Shown here piece by piece: positions 1-10,074 of a DNA stretch of 64,000 bases; the first letter of the stretch is position 1, and every line of letters starts with the position of its first letter. The translations under genes were made by a program, and so were the position numbers. This DNA is from Nitrosovibrio sp. Nv6 (lineage in GTDB: Bacteria > Pseudomonadota > Gammaproteobacteria > Burkholderiales > Nitrosomonadaceae), in the NCBI RefSeq assembly GCF_900110495.1, contig NZ_FODX01000004.1:62001-126000 (forward strand), read 5' to 3'. The notes beneath the pieces were generated by a model. It was not told the DNA's origin. It made no database searches and saw nothing but the letters and a program-made list of their open reading frames with translations.

Positions 1-191
1 GTGGCGGCTATCGCACCCGCCACGAACAGCAATGAATCTCCCGGCAGGAACGGCATCACCACTAGCCCGGTCTCACAGAAAATGATCAAAAACAGAATGA
101 GATAAACCCAGGTGCCGTAATTCTGAACCAGCCAGATGAGATGCTGATCAAGGTGCAGAATGATATCGATGAATGTGGTGAGAAGTTCCAA
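1..191 (-). CDS. DedA-family membrane protein, N-terminal part (cut by window edge)
   Basis: Reading the minus strand from a TTG codon at 191 gives 63 residues without a stop to the window edge. The product starts with an amphipathic segment ([18 protein letters not shown]), then a hydrophobic helix, then the DedA hallmark [17 protein letters not shown]. DedA proteins are inner-membrane, SNARE-associated-fold proteins involved in membrane homeostasis and lipid carrier flipping. An AAGG lies about 9 bases before the TTG. The gene follows secF on the same strand with a 57-base gap, so it may be co-transcribed. The C-terminal two thirds lie outside the window, so no subfamily can be assigned. 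Confidence 0.8.
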   Translation of the reverse strand, partial: MELLTTFIDIILHLDQHLIWLVQNYGTWVYLILFLIIFCETGLVVMPFLPGDSLLFVAGAIAA

Positions 192-248
192 AACAAACCT
201 TAAAGAGGGCGAGGGGGAAGCTGTTTAACCTAAATTCGGGTGGGAAAA

Positions 249-1181
249 TCAGGGCACTATTTCCGCTGCTTCCTTCTTTTCAGGTTTCACAATATCCTCG
301 CGCGAAACTCCCAGCAACATGAGAAGGGGGCTTGCCACCAGCACGGAGGAATAAATACCGAAAAGGATGCCGATAGTAAGCGCGAGTGCAAAGTAATGCA
401 GTGCCTCGCCGCCGAAAAGCAGCATGGAAACCACGACCATCTGGGTGCTGCCATGGGTGATGATGGTACGCGACATGGTGCGGGTAATTGCGTTGTTTAT
501 GACCTGGTCGACCGAGGCCTTGCGCATTTTGCGGAAATTTTCCCGTATCCGGTCGAACACAACCACCGATTCGTTTACCGAATAGCCAAGGATTGCGAGT
601 ATCGCAGCCAGCACGGTAAGTGAAAATTCCCACTGAAAGAACGCAAAGAAGCCGAGAATGATCACTACGTCATGCAAGTTGGCAATGATACCGGAGACGC
701 CGAATTTCCACTCGAAGCGCACCGCCAGATAAGCAACAATGCCAAGCGATACGATCAGTAGCGCCAACGCGCCGTTTTCCACCAATTCCTTGCCTACTTG
801 CGGCCCGACAAACTCTACCCTCCGCGTCTCCACCGTTTTGTCTTCCTGACTCAGCGCTGCCATCACCGTCTCCGATAACCTGGCGCTGGATGTGTCCGGC
901 TTGGCCGGGAGCCGTATCATCACATCCCTCGATGTCCCGAAGTTCTGCACGCTTGCATCCGGCATGCCCAGTTTGATGAGTGTGTCGCGTATCTTGTTGA
1001 TATTCGCCGGCTCGGCATAGCTGACTTCCATTACCGTGCCGCCGGTAAAGTCCACCCCTAGGTTCAGTCCCTTGGTGACAAGGAAAAATACCGCGAGGAT
1101 AAAAGTCAGCAGGGAAATGGTGGTGGTATATTTTCCCCAGCTCATGAAGGGGATGTCGCGCTTGATTCTGAAAAATTCCAT
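249..1181 (-). CDS. secF: Protein translocase subunit SecF
   Basis: 310 residues, the usual length for SecF, an inner-membrane partner of SecD that uses the proton-motive force to pull exported proteins through SecYEG. A first membrane helix lies at about residues 20-37. The family motif GVDFTGG is at about 42-48, followed by a periplasmic domain and five C-terminal helices. The central helix region contains the conserved NESVVVFDRIREN stretch. It lies 97 bases downstream of secD on the same strand, inside the queA-tgt-yajC-secD-secF arrangement common in proteobacteria. No defects are seen. Confidence 0.97.
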   Translation of the reverse strand: MEFFRIKRDIPFMSWGKYTTTISLLTFILAVFFLVTKGLNLGVDFTGGTVMEVSYAEPANINKIRDTLIKLGMPDASVQNFGTSRDVMIRLPAKPDTSSARLSETVMAALSQEDKTVETRRVEFVGPQVGKELVENGALALLIVSLGIVAYLAVRFEWKFGVSGIIANLHDVVIILGFFAFFQWEFSLTVLAAILAILGYSVNESVVVFDRIRENFRKMRKASVDQVINNAITRTMSRTIITHGSTQMVVVSMLLFGGEALHYFALALTIGILFGIYSSVLVASPLLMLLGVSREDIVKPEKKEAAEIVP

Positions 1182-1278
1182 GCTGACCCTTTATTTTCTA
1201 CTTATTTCCTGCTTATGCCGCTTATTTCCTGCTGCCCGCTAATGGAGGCAAACTGGTCCGACTCCGCTAATCCCGACG

Positions 1279-3123
1279 TCACCGCTTTTCGCTCGCCGGC
1301 TTCCATACTTGCCCGATGGGAATACGCTCCAACTTGCGGCGGCTGCCATATATCAGATTGACGACTCCGCGCGAAACCATGACCGCGCTGAATATTGAAG
1401 TCATAATACCTAAACACAGCACTACGGCGAATCCCTTCACAGGGCCGCTACCAAACGCAAATAATGCGATACCCGCGATGAGGGTAGTAATATTGGAATC
1501 CAATATGGTGCCGAACGCCCGCTCATATCCCGCGTTAATTGCCGCCTGCGGCTGCATGCCCATACGCAATTCATCACGGATACGTTCATTGATCAGCACG
1601 TTCGCATCGATTGCCATGCCGAGGGTGAGTGCAATTGCCGCCATCCCCGGCAGCGTCAACGTAGCCTGCAGAATCGAAAGAAGACCTACCAGCAGCAGCA
1701 GATTCACGGCCAGCGCCATCACGGAAATAAAGCCAAACACCGTGTAGTAAATGGTCATGAAAACGGCAATCGCGGCAAAACCCCATAGCGTTGAATTAAA
1801 TCCGCGGGCAATGTTGTCGGCGCCAAGACTGGGGCCCACTGTGCGCTCCTCAACGATGTCCATGGGCGCAGCCAATGCGCCGGCACGAAGTAATAGCGCT
1901 ACATCGCGGGCTTCCTCCGTGGTCATGCTTCCGCTGATCTGTACCCGGCCCCCACCGATTTCCTCGCGGATCACCGGTGCGGTAATGACCTCGGCCTGAT
2001 TTTTCTCGATCAGTAGAATTGCCATGCGCTTACCGACATTTTCCTTGGTCAACTGCCGGAATATGCGCGCACCGTTGTTGTCGAGATTTAGATGCACCGC
2101 CGGCTGGTTGTTGTTGTCAAAACCGGCCTGAGCGTCATTGATGCGATCGCCCGTCAGCACCACCTGCTTTTTCACCAATATCGGGCCGCCGCCCCGCTCG
2201 GTGTAAAGCTCCGCGCCGAAGGGAATCTGCCCGCGCAATGCGGCGCTGATGTCGTGCTCCTCATCCACCATTCGGACCTCCAGCGTTGCGGTACGCCCCA
2301 GAATGTCCTTTGCTTTGGCGGTGTCCTGCACGCCCGGCAATTGCACAACCACACGATCGGCGCCCGCCTGCTGAATGATGGGTTCGGCCACCCCGAGTTC
2401 GTTGACACGGTTGCGCAGCGTTGTAATGTTTTGCTGTACGGCGGAGTCTTGTATGAGCTTGTGCGCTTCCGGCTTGAGGGTGGCCGTTAAATGAAATTCG
2501 CTGCCGACATTGTCTTCGCGTACGTTTAAATCAGCGTAGGTCTTTTTTATTTCGGCTTCGGCCTGGGCGCGTGATTCGGCATTACGAAACTTGACGACGA
2601 TTTGTGAGCCTCGCTTGTCGAGTCCGGCATAGGGGATCTTTTTCTCCCGCAGGCTGCCGCGTATGTCGGCGCTGAAGCGGTCGAGCGCCTTGGAAATCGC
2701 GCCTTTCATGTCGACCTGCAACATGAAATGCACGCCGCCGCGCAGATCAAGCCCAAGATACATCGGCAGCGCGCCGATGCTGGTCAACCACCGGGGAGAG
2801 TTGGGAAGGAGATTCAGCGCGACCATGTAGCCGTTGCCGAGCGCCGACTGAAGCGTATCCCTGGCATTGATCTGTGTATCGGTATCGGGAAAGCGCACTT
2901 TGATGCCGCCTTCGTCAAGAAACATCCCGTTGGTTGGGAGATTCGCCTTCTTCAGCACATCTTCAACCCGTTGCAAGAGAGCTGTATCGGCCTTGGCCGT
3001 TGTGCGCAGCGGGGAAATCTGCACTGCCGGCGATTCGCCAAAAAAATTGGGGAGTGTGTAGATGAGCCCGAGCAGTATCGAAACCGCGATAATCAGGTAT
3101 TTCCAGGAAGGATAGCGGTTCAT
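1279..3123 (-). CDS. secD: Protein translocase subunit SecD
   Basis: 614 residues, full length for SecD. An N-terminal membrane helix (about residues 7-27) is followed by a large periplasmic domain with the family motif GLDLRGG at about 124-130. Five membrane helices fill the last ~170 residues, with the conserved GMAIDANVLINERIRDEL segment that resembles the RND-type core of SecF. The product works with SecF in the late, proton-driven step of Sec export. The start ATG opens directly on MNRYPSWKYL, typical of the family. The yajC gene ends 106 bases upstream. Confidence 0.97.
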   Translation of the reverse strand: MNRYPSWKYLIIAVSILLGLIYTLPNFFGESPAVQISPLRTTAKADTALLQRVEDVLKKANLPTNGMFLDEGGIKVRFPDTDTQINARDTLQSALGNGYMVALNLLPNSPRWLTSIGALPMYLGLDLRGGVHFMLQVDMKGAISKALDRFSADIRGSLREKKIPYAGLDKRGSQIVVKFRNAESRAQAEAEIKKTYADLNVREDNVGSEFHLTATLKPEAHKLIQDSAVQQNITTLRNRVNELGVAEPIIQQAGADRVVVQLPGVQDTAKAKDILGRTATLEVRMVDEEHDISAALRGQIPFGAELYTERGGGPILVKKQVVLTGDRINDAQAGFDNNNQPAVHLNLDNNGARIFRQLTKENVGKRMAILLIEKNQAEVITAPVIREEIGGGRVQISGSMTTEEARDVALLLRAGALAAPMDIVEERTVGPSLGADNIARGFNSTLWGFAAIAVFMTIYYTVFGFISVMALAVNLLLLVGLLSILQATLTLPGMAAIALTLGMAIDANVLINERIRDELRMGMQPQAAINAGYERAFGTILDSNITTLIAGIALFAFGSGPVKGFAVVLCLGIMTSIFSAVMVSRGVVNLIYGSRRKLERIPIGQVWKPASEKR

Positions 3124-3229
3124 GTTTTTGGAGTAGGGAGGCGAGAAAAAAGGGGTATAAGCAAGTTACGAGGGAAGTAGAGATTTTGCCCCGCCCTTCG
3201 CGCCTTAGCCTTCATCGGAGGTTCAATTA

Positions 3230-3565
3230 TTATTCTTTCTCGATGCTGTTCAATGTTCCTTTGGGCAGCAGCGTCTGAACGGCTGTCTTTTGCATGATGA
3301 CTTGCACATTTTCTGCAATCTGGAGTATTACGTAATTGCCGGTAACCTTGACCACGCGTCCCAGTTCGCCGGCTGTGGTTGCCACCTCGTCACCCTTTTG
3401 CAGCGCCTCTATCATCATTTTCTGTTCTTTGGCTTTCTTCGCCTGGGGGCGAATCAGCAGGAGGTAGAACACGACGAATATGCCAACCAGCGGCAGCAGG
3501 CTCAAAAAATCCGGACTTGCTTGGGCAGGAGCGGCGGCCTGAGCGAACGCTTCACTTATCAACAT
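3230..3565 (-). CDS. yajC: Preprotein translocase subunit YajC
   Basis: 111 residues with one membrane helix at about 22-40 followed by the cytoplasmic IRPQAKKAKE motif that marks YajC. The rest is a small beta-rich domain (GDEVATTAGELGRV). YajC binds SecDF and is non-essential in E. coli. The start ATG is preceded by a good GGAG ribosome site. It sits between tgt and secD on the same strand with short gaps, the classic order, which suggests one operon. Confidence 0.96.
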   Translation of the reverse strand: MLISEAFAQAAAPAQASPDFLSLLPLVGIFVVFYLLLIRPQAKKAKEQKMMIEALQKGDEVATTAGELGRVVKVTGNYVILQIAENVQVIMQKTAVQTLLPKGTLNSIEKE

Positions 3566-3602
3566 GGCATTTCTCCGGTGACTGTCTCAAAAAGAGGTGA
3601 TT

Positions 3603-4772
<1,170 letters not shown>

Positions 4773-4804
4773 CTATTTTACCCAGTGAGAAAATCCTATG
4801 AATT

Positions 4805-4893
4805 CGTCGTTCCGGGCTTGACCCGGAATCCAGTCTAAACCGATGGTGGCGTGCTTTGCGCGCCGCTACATATCGGCTTCCGCCGGTATGACG
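4805..4893. repeat. REP-like inverted repeat doublet
   Basis: The tgt-queA gap holds two palindromic half-elements facing each other. The left one has TTCCGGG-cttga-CCCGGAA at 4810-4828 preceded by CGTCG. The right one, read on the minus strand, begins CGTCATACCGGCGGAAGCCG. Both resemble the CGTCATTCCGG...CCGGAATCCAG type of bacterial interspersed palindrome. Weaker relics occur at 8301-8339 and 60970-61000. The element could fold into a hairpin in the transcript. Confidence 0.6.
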
Positions 4894-4935
4894 CTTATAC
4901 TGCTCGCTCGCCGAATCATTCCAAGGGATTCAGAT

Positions 4936-5988
4936 CTACGATTCCCTTTCGATCAGCATGGCATCGCCATAGCTGAAAAAACGATAGCGCTCCTCTATTG
5001 CATGTTGATAAGCCCGGCGGATATTTTCCAGTCCGCCAAACGCCGACACCAGCATCAGCAAGGTTGAGCGCGGCAAATGAAAATTAGTCAGCAAACGCTC
5101 CACCACACGAAAACGATAACCTGGCGTGATAAAAATATCTGTTTCGCCATGACCGGTTATTAATTCGTATCCGTCTTCATCAACTCCCTCAATCGCTGTT
5201 GCTGCGGCTTCCAGCGCTCGCAGCGACGTCGTACCAACTGCCAGTACTCGCCCCCCGACCGCTTTTGCATGTCTGATTGATTCGACCGTTTCAGCCGGCA
5301 CGTGGAAAATTTCTCTGTGCATTTTATGATCTGCAATGTTTTCCACCCGCACAGGCTGAAACGTGCCCGATCCTACATGCAGTGTTACGTGGCTGATCAC
5401 CACGCCTATTCCGCGCAACGTCTCAAGCATAGGCTCGTCGAAATGCAAGCCCGCCGTCGGCGCAGCTACCGCGCCTGTCTGTTTCGCATAAACTGTCTGG
5501 TAGCGCGCTTCATCCGCTTGTGTCGCGGTCCGCGAAATGTAAGGCGGCAGCGGGAGATTGCCGTAACGTTCCAGCAAATCGATTACCGTACTGTCGTGAT
5601 CGAAGCGCAAGGTATAGAAATGGTCCTCGCTATCCAATACCGTCACCTCGATCGCATCAGCGAGAAAAAGCTTCGAACCAGGCTTCGGCGAGTGACTGGC
5701 GCGGATAATCGCCATCGCACGATGCGCATCCAGGACGCGCTCCACCATCACCTCGACTTTGCCTCCGCTGTCCTTCACCCCGTACAGACGCGCCTTGATG
5801 ACGCGCGTGTCGTTGAATACCATTACGTCACCGGCACGTAAATAGCCAGGCAGGTCGGTGAACATCGCGTCTTGCAGCGCGCCCGTCGAACCTTCCAGAT
5901 GCAGCATGCGGCTGCTGGCGCGCTGCTCGGGTGGAAACTGCGCGATAAGCTCAGGCGGAAGATGGAAATCGAAATCCTGAATTTTCAT
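4936..5988 (-). CDS. queA: S-adenosylmethionine:tRNA ribosyltransferase-isomerase QueA
   Basis: 350 residues, full length. QueA transfers and isomerises the ribosyl part of S-adenosylmethionine onto preQ1-tRNA to make epoxyqueuosine. The N-terminus [19 protein letters not shown], the [11 protein letters not shown] segment, the PTAGLHF motif and the C-terminal [19 protein letters not shown] are all typical. It is the first gene of the minus-strand queA-tgt-yajC-secDF series, and tRNA-Leu lies upstream on the other strand. No damage is seen. Confidence 0.97.
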   Translation of the reverse strand: MKIQDFDFHLPPELIAQFPPEQRASSRMLHLEGSTGALQDAMFTDLPGYLRAGDVMVFNDTRVIKARLYGVKDSGGKVEVMVERVLDAHRAMAIIRASHSPKPGSKLFLADAIEVTVLDSEDHFYTLRFDHDSTVIDLLERYGNLPLPPYISRTATQADEARYQTVYAKQTGAVAAPTAGLHFDEPMLETLRGIGVVISHVTLHVGSGTFQPVRVENIADHKMHREIFHVPAETVESIRHAKAVGGRVLAVGTTSLRALEAAATAIEGVDEDGYELITGHGETDIFITPGYRFRVVERLLTNFHLPRSTLLMLVSAFGGLENIRRAYQHAIEERYRFFSYGDAMLIERES

Positions 5989-6088
5989 CGCGGGTATTAT
6001 ACCGACGCGCCGGCAATCCCTTGTGCGAGTTGCCGCGATTCAGGATTTCAGTAATAATGCCCCTCCTGAAAGGAAGTGGCAAAGCGTT

Positions 6089-6175
6089 GCCGGGATGGCG
6101 GAATTGGTAGACGCACGGGACTCAAAATCCCGCGACCGCGAGGTCATGGGGGTTCGATTCCCCCTCCCGGCACCA
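6089..6175 (+). tRNA. tRNA-Leu (anticodon CAA)
   Basis: The acceptor strands GCCGGGA (6089-6095) and TCCCGGC (6165-6171) pair perfectly and are followed by A and an encoded CCA. The anticodon stem CGGGA/TCCCG encloses the loop CTCAAAA, giving anticodon CAA. A long variable arm marks a class II tRNA, as expected for leucine. The T arm carries GGTTCGATTCC. It lies between queA and the mrr relic, a position that often hosts insertions. Confidence 0.97.
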
Positions 6176-6248
6176 ATCTTAATCATACGTTGTACGCCCA
6201 GTCATACTATTTATTTAACAGCCTCTTTGTGGCGGTACCTGGGATTTA

Positions 6249-7170
6249 TTACTCAAAGAAATCCTCATCAATCTTCTTGAGGTACAGCACTTCTTCATCT
6301 CTACATCCTATGTTGTAGCGAATCATCAATCGCGTTAACTGGATTCCATCAATAAGTACGATTCGGGAGTGCAGGTCTCGTGCTGTCTGGATTGCAGACC
6401 GGCTAAATGCTGAGGTCGTAACGAAAATTCCTTTATGGGCTCTCTTGAGGCTCAAAGCTCCGTAAAAGTCCCGTATTGTTCCCGCTCCAATATTATTACC
6501 CTCTCCGTAGCGTTTAGCCTGCAAGTAGACCTGATCCACACCCAGCGGGTCTTGATCAATTACGCCATCAATCCCATCATCGCCACTACGTCCTAATGCT
6601 CGGCCAGCTTCTTTAGAAGTACCTCCATATCCCATGGCCAGCAGAAGCGCAACAATTAGTTTTTCAAAAAAAGTGGGATGTGCATTCCGTACTCGATCCA
6701 GCAGTTCACTCGCCAGAGTAGCGGTAATCTTGCCGTGTGCATCGCGTAGGGTTTCATCTGGCGTCGAGGGTTCCGTTGTCGGCTCAGTTAGCGCTAATAA
6801 AGAGGACGTCGAGTCGGGCTCAGCTTCCCTTGTTCGATTCTTGAAATCTTGAAAAACTCTCAAATTGTTCTAAATATGCATTATTAATCTTTGTGGAGGG
6901 GTCGGAAAGCGCTACATGGCCTTTGTCCGTAATTTCAAAGTAGCCTCTACGCGTAATGCTGACCAGCCCTGCCTGCTTCAGATAGCTCTTCGCCCAATTG
7001 ACACGATTAGTAAATCTCGTCTGTTTGCCGCTTGGAAGAAGCTCGGCTCGCTCTTCGTCCGTTAACTTAAACCTGTCTGCTAGTTTCTCAACAACGTCAT
7101 TGATTGCACCTTCTCCACTGGAAACGCATTCAAGTATGGGGCGCATCAACATCTGATAATCCGGTATCAT
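6249..7170 (-). pseudogene. mrr: Mrr-type restriction endonuclease, split by a one-base frameshift
   Basis: Two minus-strand reading frames make one Mrr protein. The first (7170-6820) encodes the ~110-residue winged-helix N-terminal domain (TNRVNWAKSYLKQAGL, then ITRRGYFEIT). The second (6863-6249) encodes the linker and Mrr_cat nuclease domain with DGIDGVI, VYLQAKRYGEG and FYGALS. The QAK motif is the catalytic Q-x-K core, and the C-terminus YLKKIDEDFFE matches known Mrr endings. Removing one base from the A5 run at 6852-6856 restores a continuous frame through YLEQFESFQDFKNR. Mrr enzymes cut methylated DNA. Read literally, the gene is broken; a sequencing error or slippage in the homopolymer is the alternative. 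No methylase is nearby. Confidence 0.85.
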
Positions 7171-7603
7171 TTTTTCCTAGACAAGAGTGAGTTTTCTTAA
7201 CGCGATTTAATACTTGTGCACAAGTCGCGCCAGATGATATTCGGTGGCAGGGTTACTTGCAAACGAAGCTGTTGTATTCCCCGTGCTTTAATAGTCAAAA
7301 GTATCCTGAGAGTCTGGCGGATATGTCAGAGAAAAGGAAGTTTCACGATAGTACTTCTTGGTGCTTGAAGAAATAGAGTCAGCATGGACTAGCCCGGCAG
7401 ATCGCCGATCGGCTTACCGACACATGAGATGTTGATTAACCGCCAGCAGCTCCGACCAGGTTATTGCTGCGATCCAATCTCTTGATATCGATCAGATAAA
7501 AATCGATTTCATCTCCCGAATCTGGACTTCCAATTTCAAAACAAACGGCTCAACTGTGCTAAGATTTGTAAGTCACACCAACCGGATTAATAGAAAGGTC
7601 GCT
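7171..7603. other. Intergenic stretch, no gene recognised
   Basis: This stretch separates the mrr relic from a small zinc-ribbon gene on the other strand. I see no tRNA-like structure, transposon end or convincing reading frame in it. Confidence 0.5.
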
Positions 7604-7840
7604 ATGTCGCTCGATCTGGACTCAGAGACGATCACGATCAGGTGTCCTCACTGCTCAATTATGTATGAGGAGACAATCTCGCGGCTGAAGTACGAGCCGA
7701 AGCTTTCCTGCCCAAGCTGTGATAAATATGTGGGTGTGAATCTTCTGGAACTGTATACCGCGCTTGAGTCAGTTCAAAGTTCCTGTGATGCTCTCCTCCA
7801 AAAATTGGCCAACGGACCCAGCGGTAGAAGTCTATCCTGA
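7604..7840 (+). CDS. Small putative zinc-ribbon protein
   Basis: 78 residues from an ATG at 7604 that has a GAAAGG ribosome site about six bases upstream. A GTG at 7556 in the same frame has no such site. The protein contains CPHC near residue 14 and CPSC about 23 residues later, a pair of CxxC knuckles able to bind one zinc, and ends in a short helical region. No family can be named. It stands alone between a broken restriction gene and a long intergenic stretch. It could be a regulator or adaptor, but that is only a guess from the zinc ribbon. Confidence 0.55.
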   Translation: MSLDLDSETITIRCPHCSIMYEETISRLKYEPKLSCPSCDKYVGVNLLELYTALESVQSSCDALLQKLANGPSGRSLS

Positions 7841-8439
7841 GCAATAGATACTCAGCAATAACAGGGCGTAATCCGCCATCAGAGGCTGACGTCCTGTGTT
7901 GCTGTATTGTTATACCGCCCGCCTTTGACGCGCCCGTACGAATAGCCGAATAACCAGAAATTCCCCATGGCGCTTATCCTGCCGAGCTGAGACACAAGAA
8001 AGGCCCCACGCCCACAGGCGCGGTCTAGCGCCATCCTAGTGACCGCGTAAGAAGCAGCGCCTGTCCGGGAATTGTGATCTGTTACTTGCTGAATCGCCGT
8101 ATCAGCCCGAAATACCTTGCTGCCGTTTTTCCCGTCTGCTTCCCTGCTGCCTTTTCCCCACCTGCTTCTCCTGCTACCACCCTCATTAATTCAGCGAAAT
8201 ATTCTCGTCTTTTATTCGCCATTCAGTGCGATAAAGTCACGTAGCGTTTTGAAATTCTGGAAATAAACTTGACTATAAAGTAATCGCTGCTATGAATAAA
8301 TCTCGGAATCCAGTTGCTATTCCCGTTCGGGGATGACGATAGGTCGAATGATGCACATAAGACCTGTCATGGCGTCGACATTTGACGGAATTGCCGAGAT
8401 TGATTCGTACCAAATTCAAACAAAAAGGAGGTCGTTATC
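7841..8439. other. Long intergenic region with a REP relic
   Basis: About 600 bases without a recognisable gene. A 30-codon minus-strand frame (7968-7879) is too short to support. A pyrimidine-rich tract occurs near 8120-8190. A degenerate REP-like element is at 8301-8339. The last bases before 8440 carry an AAGGAGG ribosome site for the next gene. Confidence 0.5.
8301..8339. repeat. Degenerate REP-like element
   Basis: Read on the minus strand, this begins CGTCATCCCCGAACGGGAAT and runs on to TGGATTCCGAGA. It is the same type of sequence as the doublet between tgt and queA, but the palindrome is less complete. Confidence 0.45.
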
Positions 8440-9210
8440 ATGAAACAGTTGCGCGCGATCGGGGTCTTTTCCGCACTGGTGGGTTTATGGGGTTTGCTTG
8501 GCCCCACCGGTATTATTCCGGCATCCCAGGCAGAGCCGTTGAAACCTTCCAAGACAATCAAAACGGAATACCAATATTCCGCCAAAGTCGCTTGTTCGCT
8601 GCTGTTGCCTCATCAGGACGGCACTTTGGCGCGCGGCACTTACCGCACAACGGTCAACATACATAATCCCACCGATAAAAAAATCACCGTCGCCGCCAAG
8701 GTGGCGCTTGCGACACAGTTTGGCTCCGAGCCCGGACCGTTCGGCGTGACGCCATTCAAGGAAGCGGTTATACAGCCGGATGGGGCGGTCGGCGTAAATT
8801 GTTTTGATATTGCTGGCTACTTTTGCCCGATCGATGGAGTTTGCGTAGATTTCGCGTTTCTTGAGGGATTTCTGGTTGTGAAAAGCCCGGTACCGCTGGA
8901 TGTTGTCGGCGTTTATACCGCTCGGCATACGGACGGAGATGTGGAATCCATAGATGTAGAAGCGATAGAGCCGCGGAAGCTAAAGGAGACAGTCAAGATT
9001 GGCGCCGAAGAACCCTCCAAACCGGGAGGCAAGCGCGTCGATTATCCGCCCAAGGGAAGCTCCGCGTATGGCGATAAAGGACCTAAACAAATGTGTGGCG
9101 GAATCGCCGGATTTCCCTGCCCCGAGGGCAAGAAGTGCGTGGATGACCCGTCGGACAATTGCGATCCTGACCGTGGTGGAGCCGACTGCAGCGGTATCTG
9201 TGTGAAATAG
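8440..9210 (+). CDS. Secreted protein with C-terminal cysteine-rich domain
   Basis: 256 residues with a strong AAGGAGG ribosome site. Residues 1-31 form a signal peptide ending near ASQA. A predicted beta-rich domain follows (about 45-185), with VNIHNPTDKK and VKSPVPLDVVGVYTA, the look of a secreted beta-sandwich. A proline- and lysine-rich linker then leads to a compact C-terminal knot (about 218-255) containing CGGIAGFPCPEGKKC and several more cysteines, like small Kazal-type or metal-binding extracellular modules. The last cysteine is three residues from the end. The protein is probably periplasmic or exported; its function is unknown. It stands alone with long gaps on both sides. Confidence 0.8.
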   Translation: MKQLRAIGVFSALVGLWGLLGPTGIIPASQAEPLKPSKTIKTEYQYSAKVACSLLLPHQDGTLARGTYRTTVNIHNPTDKKITVAAKVALATQFGSEPGPFGVTPFKEAVIQPDGAVGVNCFDIAGYFCPIDGVCVDFAFLEGFLVVKSPVPLDVVGVYTARHTDGDVESIDVEAIEPRKLKETVKIGAEEPSKPGGKRVDYPPKGSSAYGDKGPKQMCGGIAGFPCPEGKKCVDDPSDNCDPDRGGADCSGICVK

Positions 9211-9267
9211 CGTACGACGAATGTTAAAAGGAATTTTTTGAGGAGCGGCGGGAAGTGGTAAAAAGTC

Positions 9268-9634
9268 TAGCAGGGTGCTTTGATCGCTGGATTGATGCCC
9301 GCTCTCCGGGCGCTTACATACTTATTTTTAAGTTCCGATTCCTGCCGAGGGGGTGCCAAACCACTTTGACCCCTTCGGGCTCCTTCATGAGCCTTTTCAT
9401 AATTTTGAAGTTCCTTTGCGGCCTTTTTCATCCGCTGAAAAAGACATCCTCGGATTCGGAATTGAGATGGCCGCGGATGAAAGCAGGGAAGAAAATCTCT
9501 TTCGAATTTATCGGCAGTGGGACCTGCCTATCCATCTCCAGGCTAGCTTCCAGGCTAGAAAGTAAGTCATCCAACTGATCGTCACATGACGGATCACAAC
9601 TCAAGCCGAACATGTCTATTAAATTTGATTTCAT
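9268..9634 (-). pseudogene. Possible decayed small gene with one internal stop
   Basis: The minus-strand frame from 9634 reads MKSNLIDMFGLSCDPSC, then an acidic stretch (DDQLDDLLSSLEASLEMDRQ). It ends at a TGA after 68 codons. The same frame then stays open for ~53 more codons (KKAAKELQNYEKAHEG and on) to a stop near 9268. That is long for chance. The composition looks protein-like but I recognise no family. It could be a pseudogene with a nonsense mutation, a short real gene, or coincidence. Plus-strand frames over the same bases look less natural. Confidence 0.3.
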
Positions 9635-9978
9635 TATCTGCTTTCTTACTATTGTTAAGGTATTTATAGAGATCGATAACAGGCGGCCAACGAACCTCCA
9701 GCAATTGGAACGTTATGACGAGCCAATCGGTGAGGGTGCATTTGTTTACAACTAAATGATCGCAGCACTGAGTTAATGCTCTCACTTCCCAATGACGTGT
9801 TCTGTGCGGTACTCCACAGACAAAGGGCGTTAAACTTGATCAGTATGAGGCAGCGTTAGATGCTATTGATCCGATGAGCAATAGCGTAGGTGGGTCGCCG
9901 AAGCCGGTATGCAGTAGCGTTATGCCCCTACTCTTGGCCTGGATTTCCGGTTCAGCGCCGGAATGAAGAAGTTTCATA
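9635..9978. other. Intergenic stretch, no gene recognised
   Basis: About 340 bases leading to the flavoprotein gene. I see no promoter or terminator here that I would defend. Confidence 0.4.
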
Positions 9979-10074
9979 ATGTTTGTTCGGCGGTTGGGAG
10001 CCATATCAAGAAACATTTATCTTGACCGCTTGAGCCTCTTTGGACGCACCGCGTCAAAAAACTTGGGACATACA

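Noticed and set aside
7879..7968. 30-codon minus-strand ORF
   Set aside because: Too short, with no family and only a weak ribosome site.
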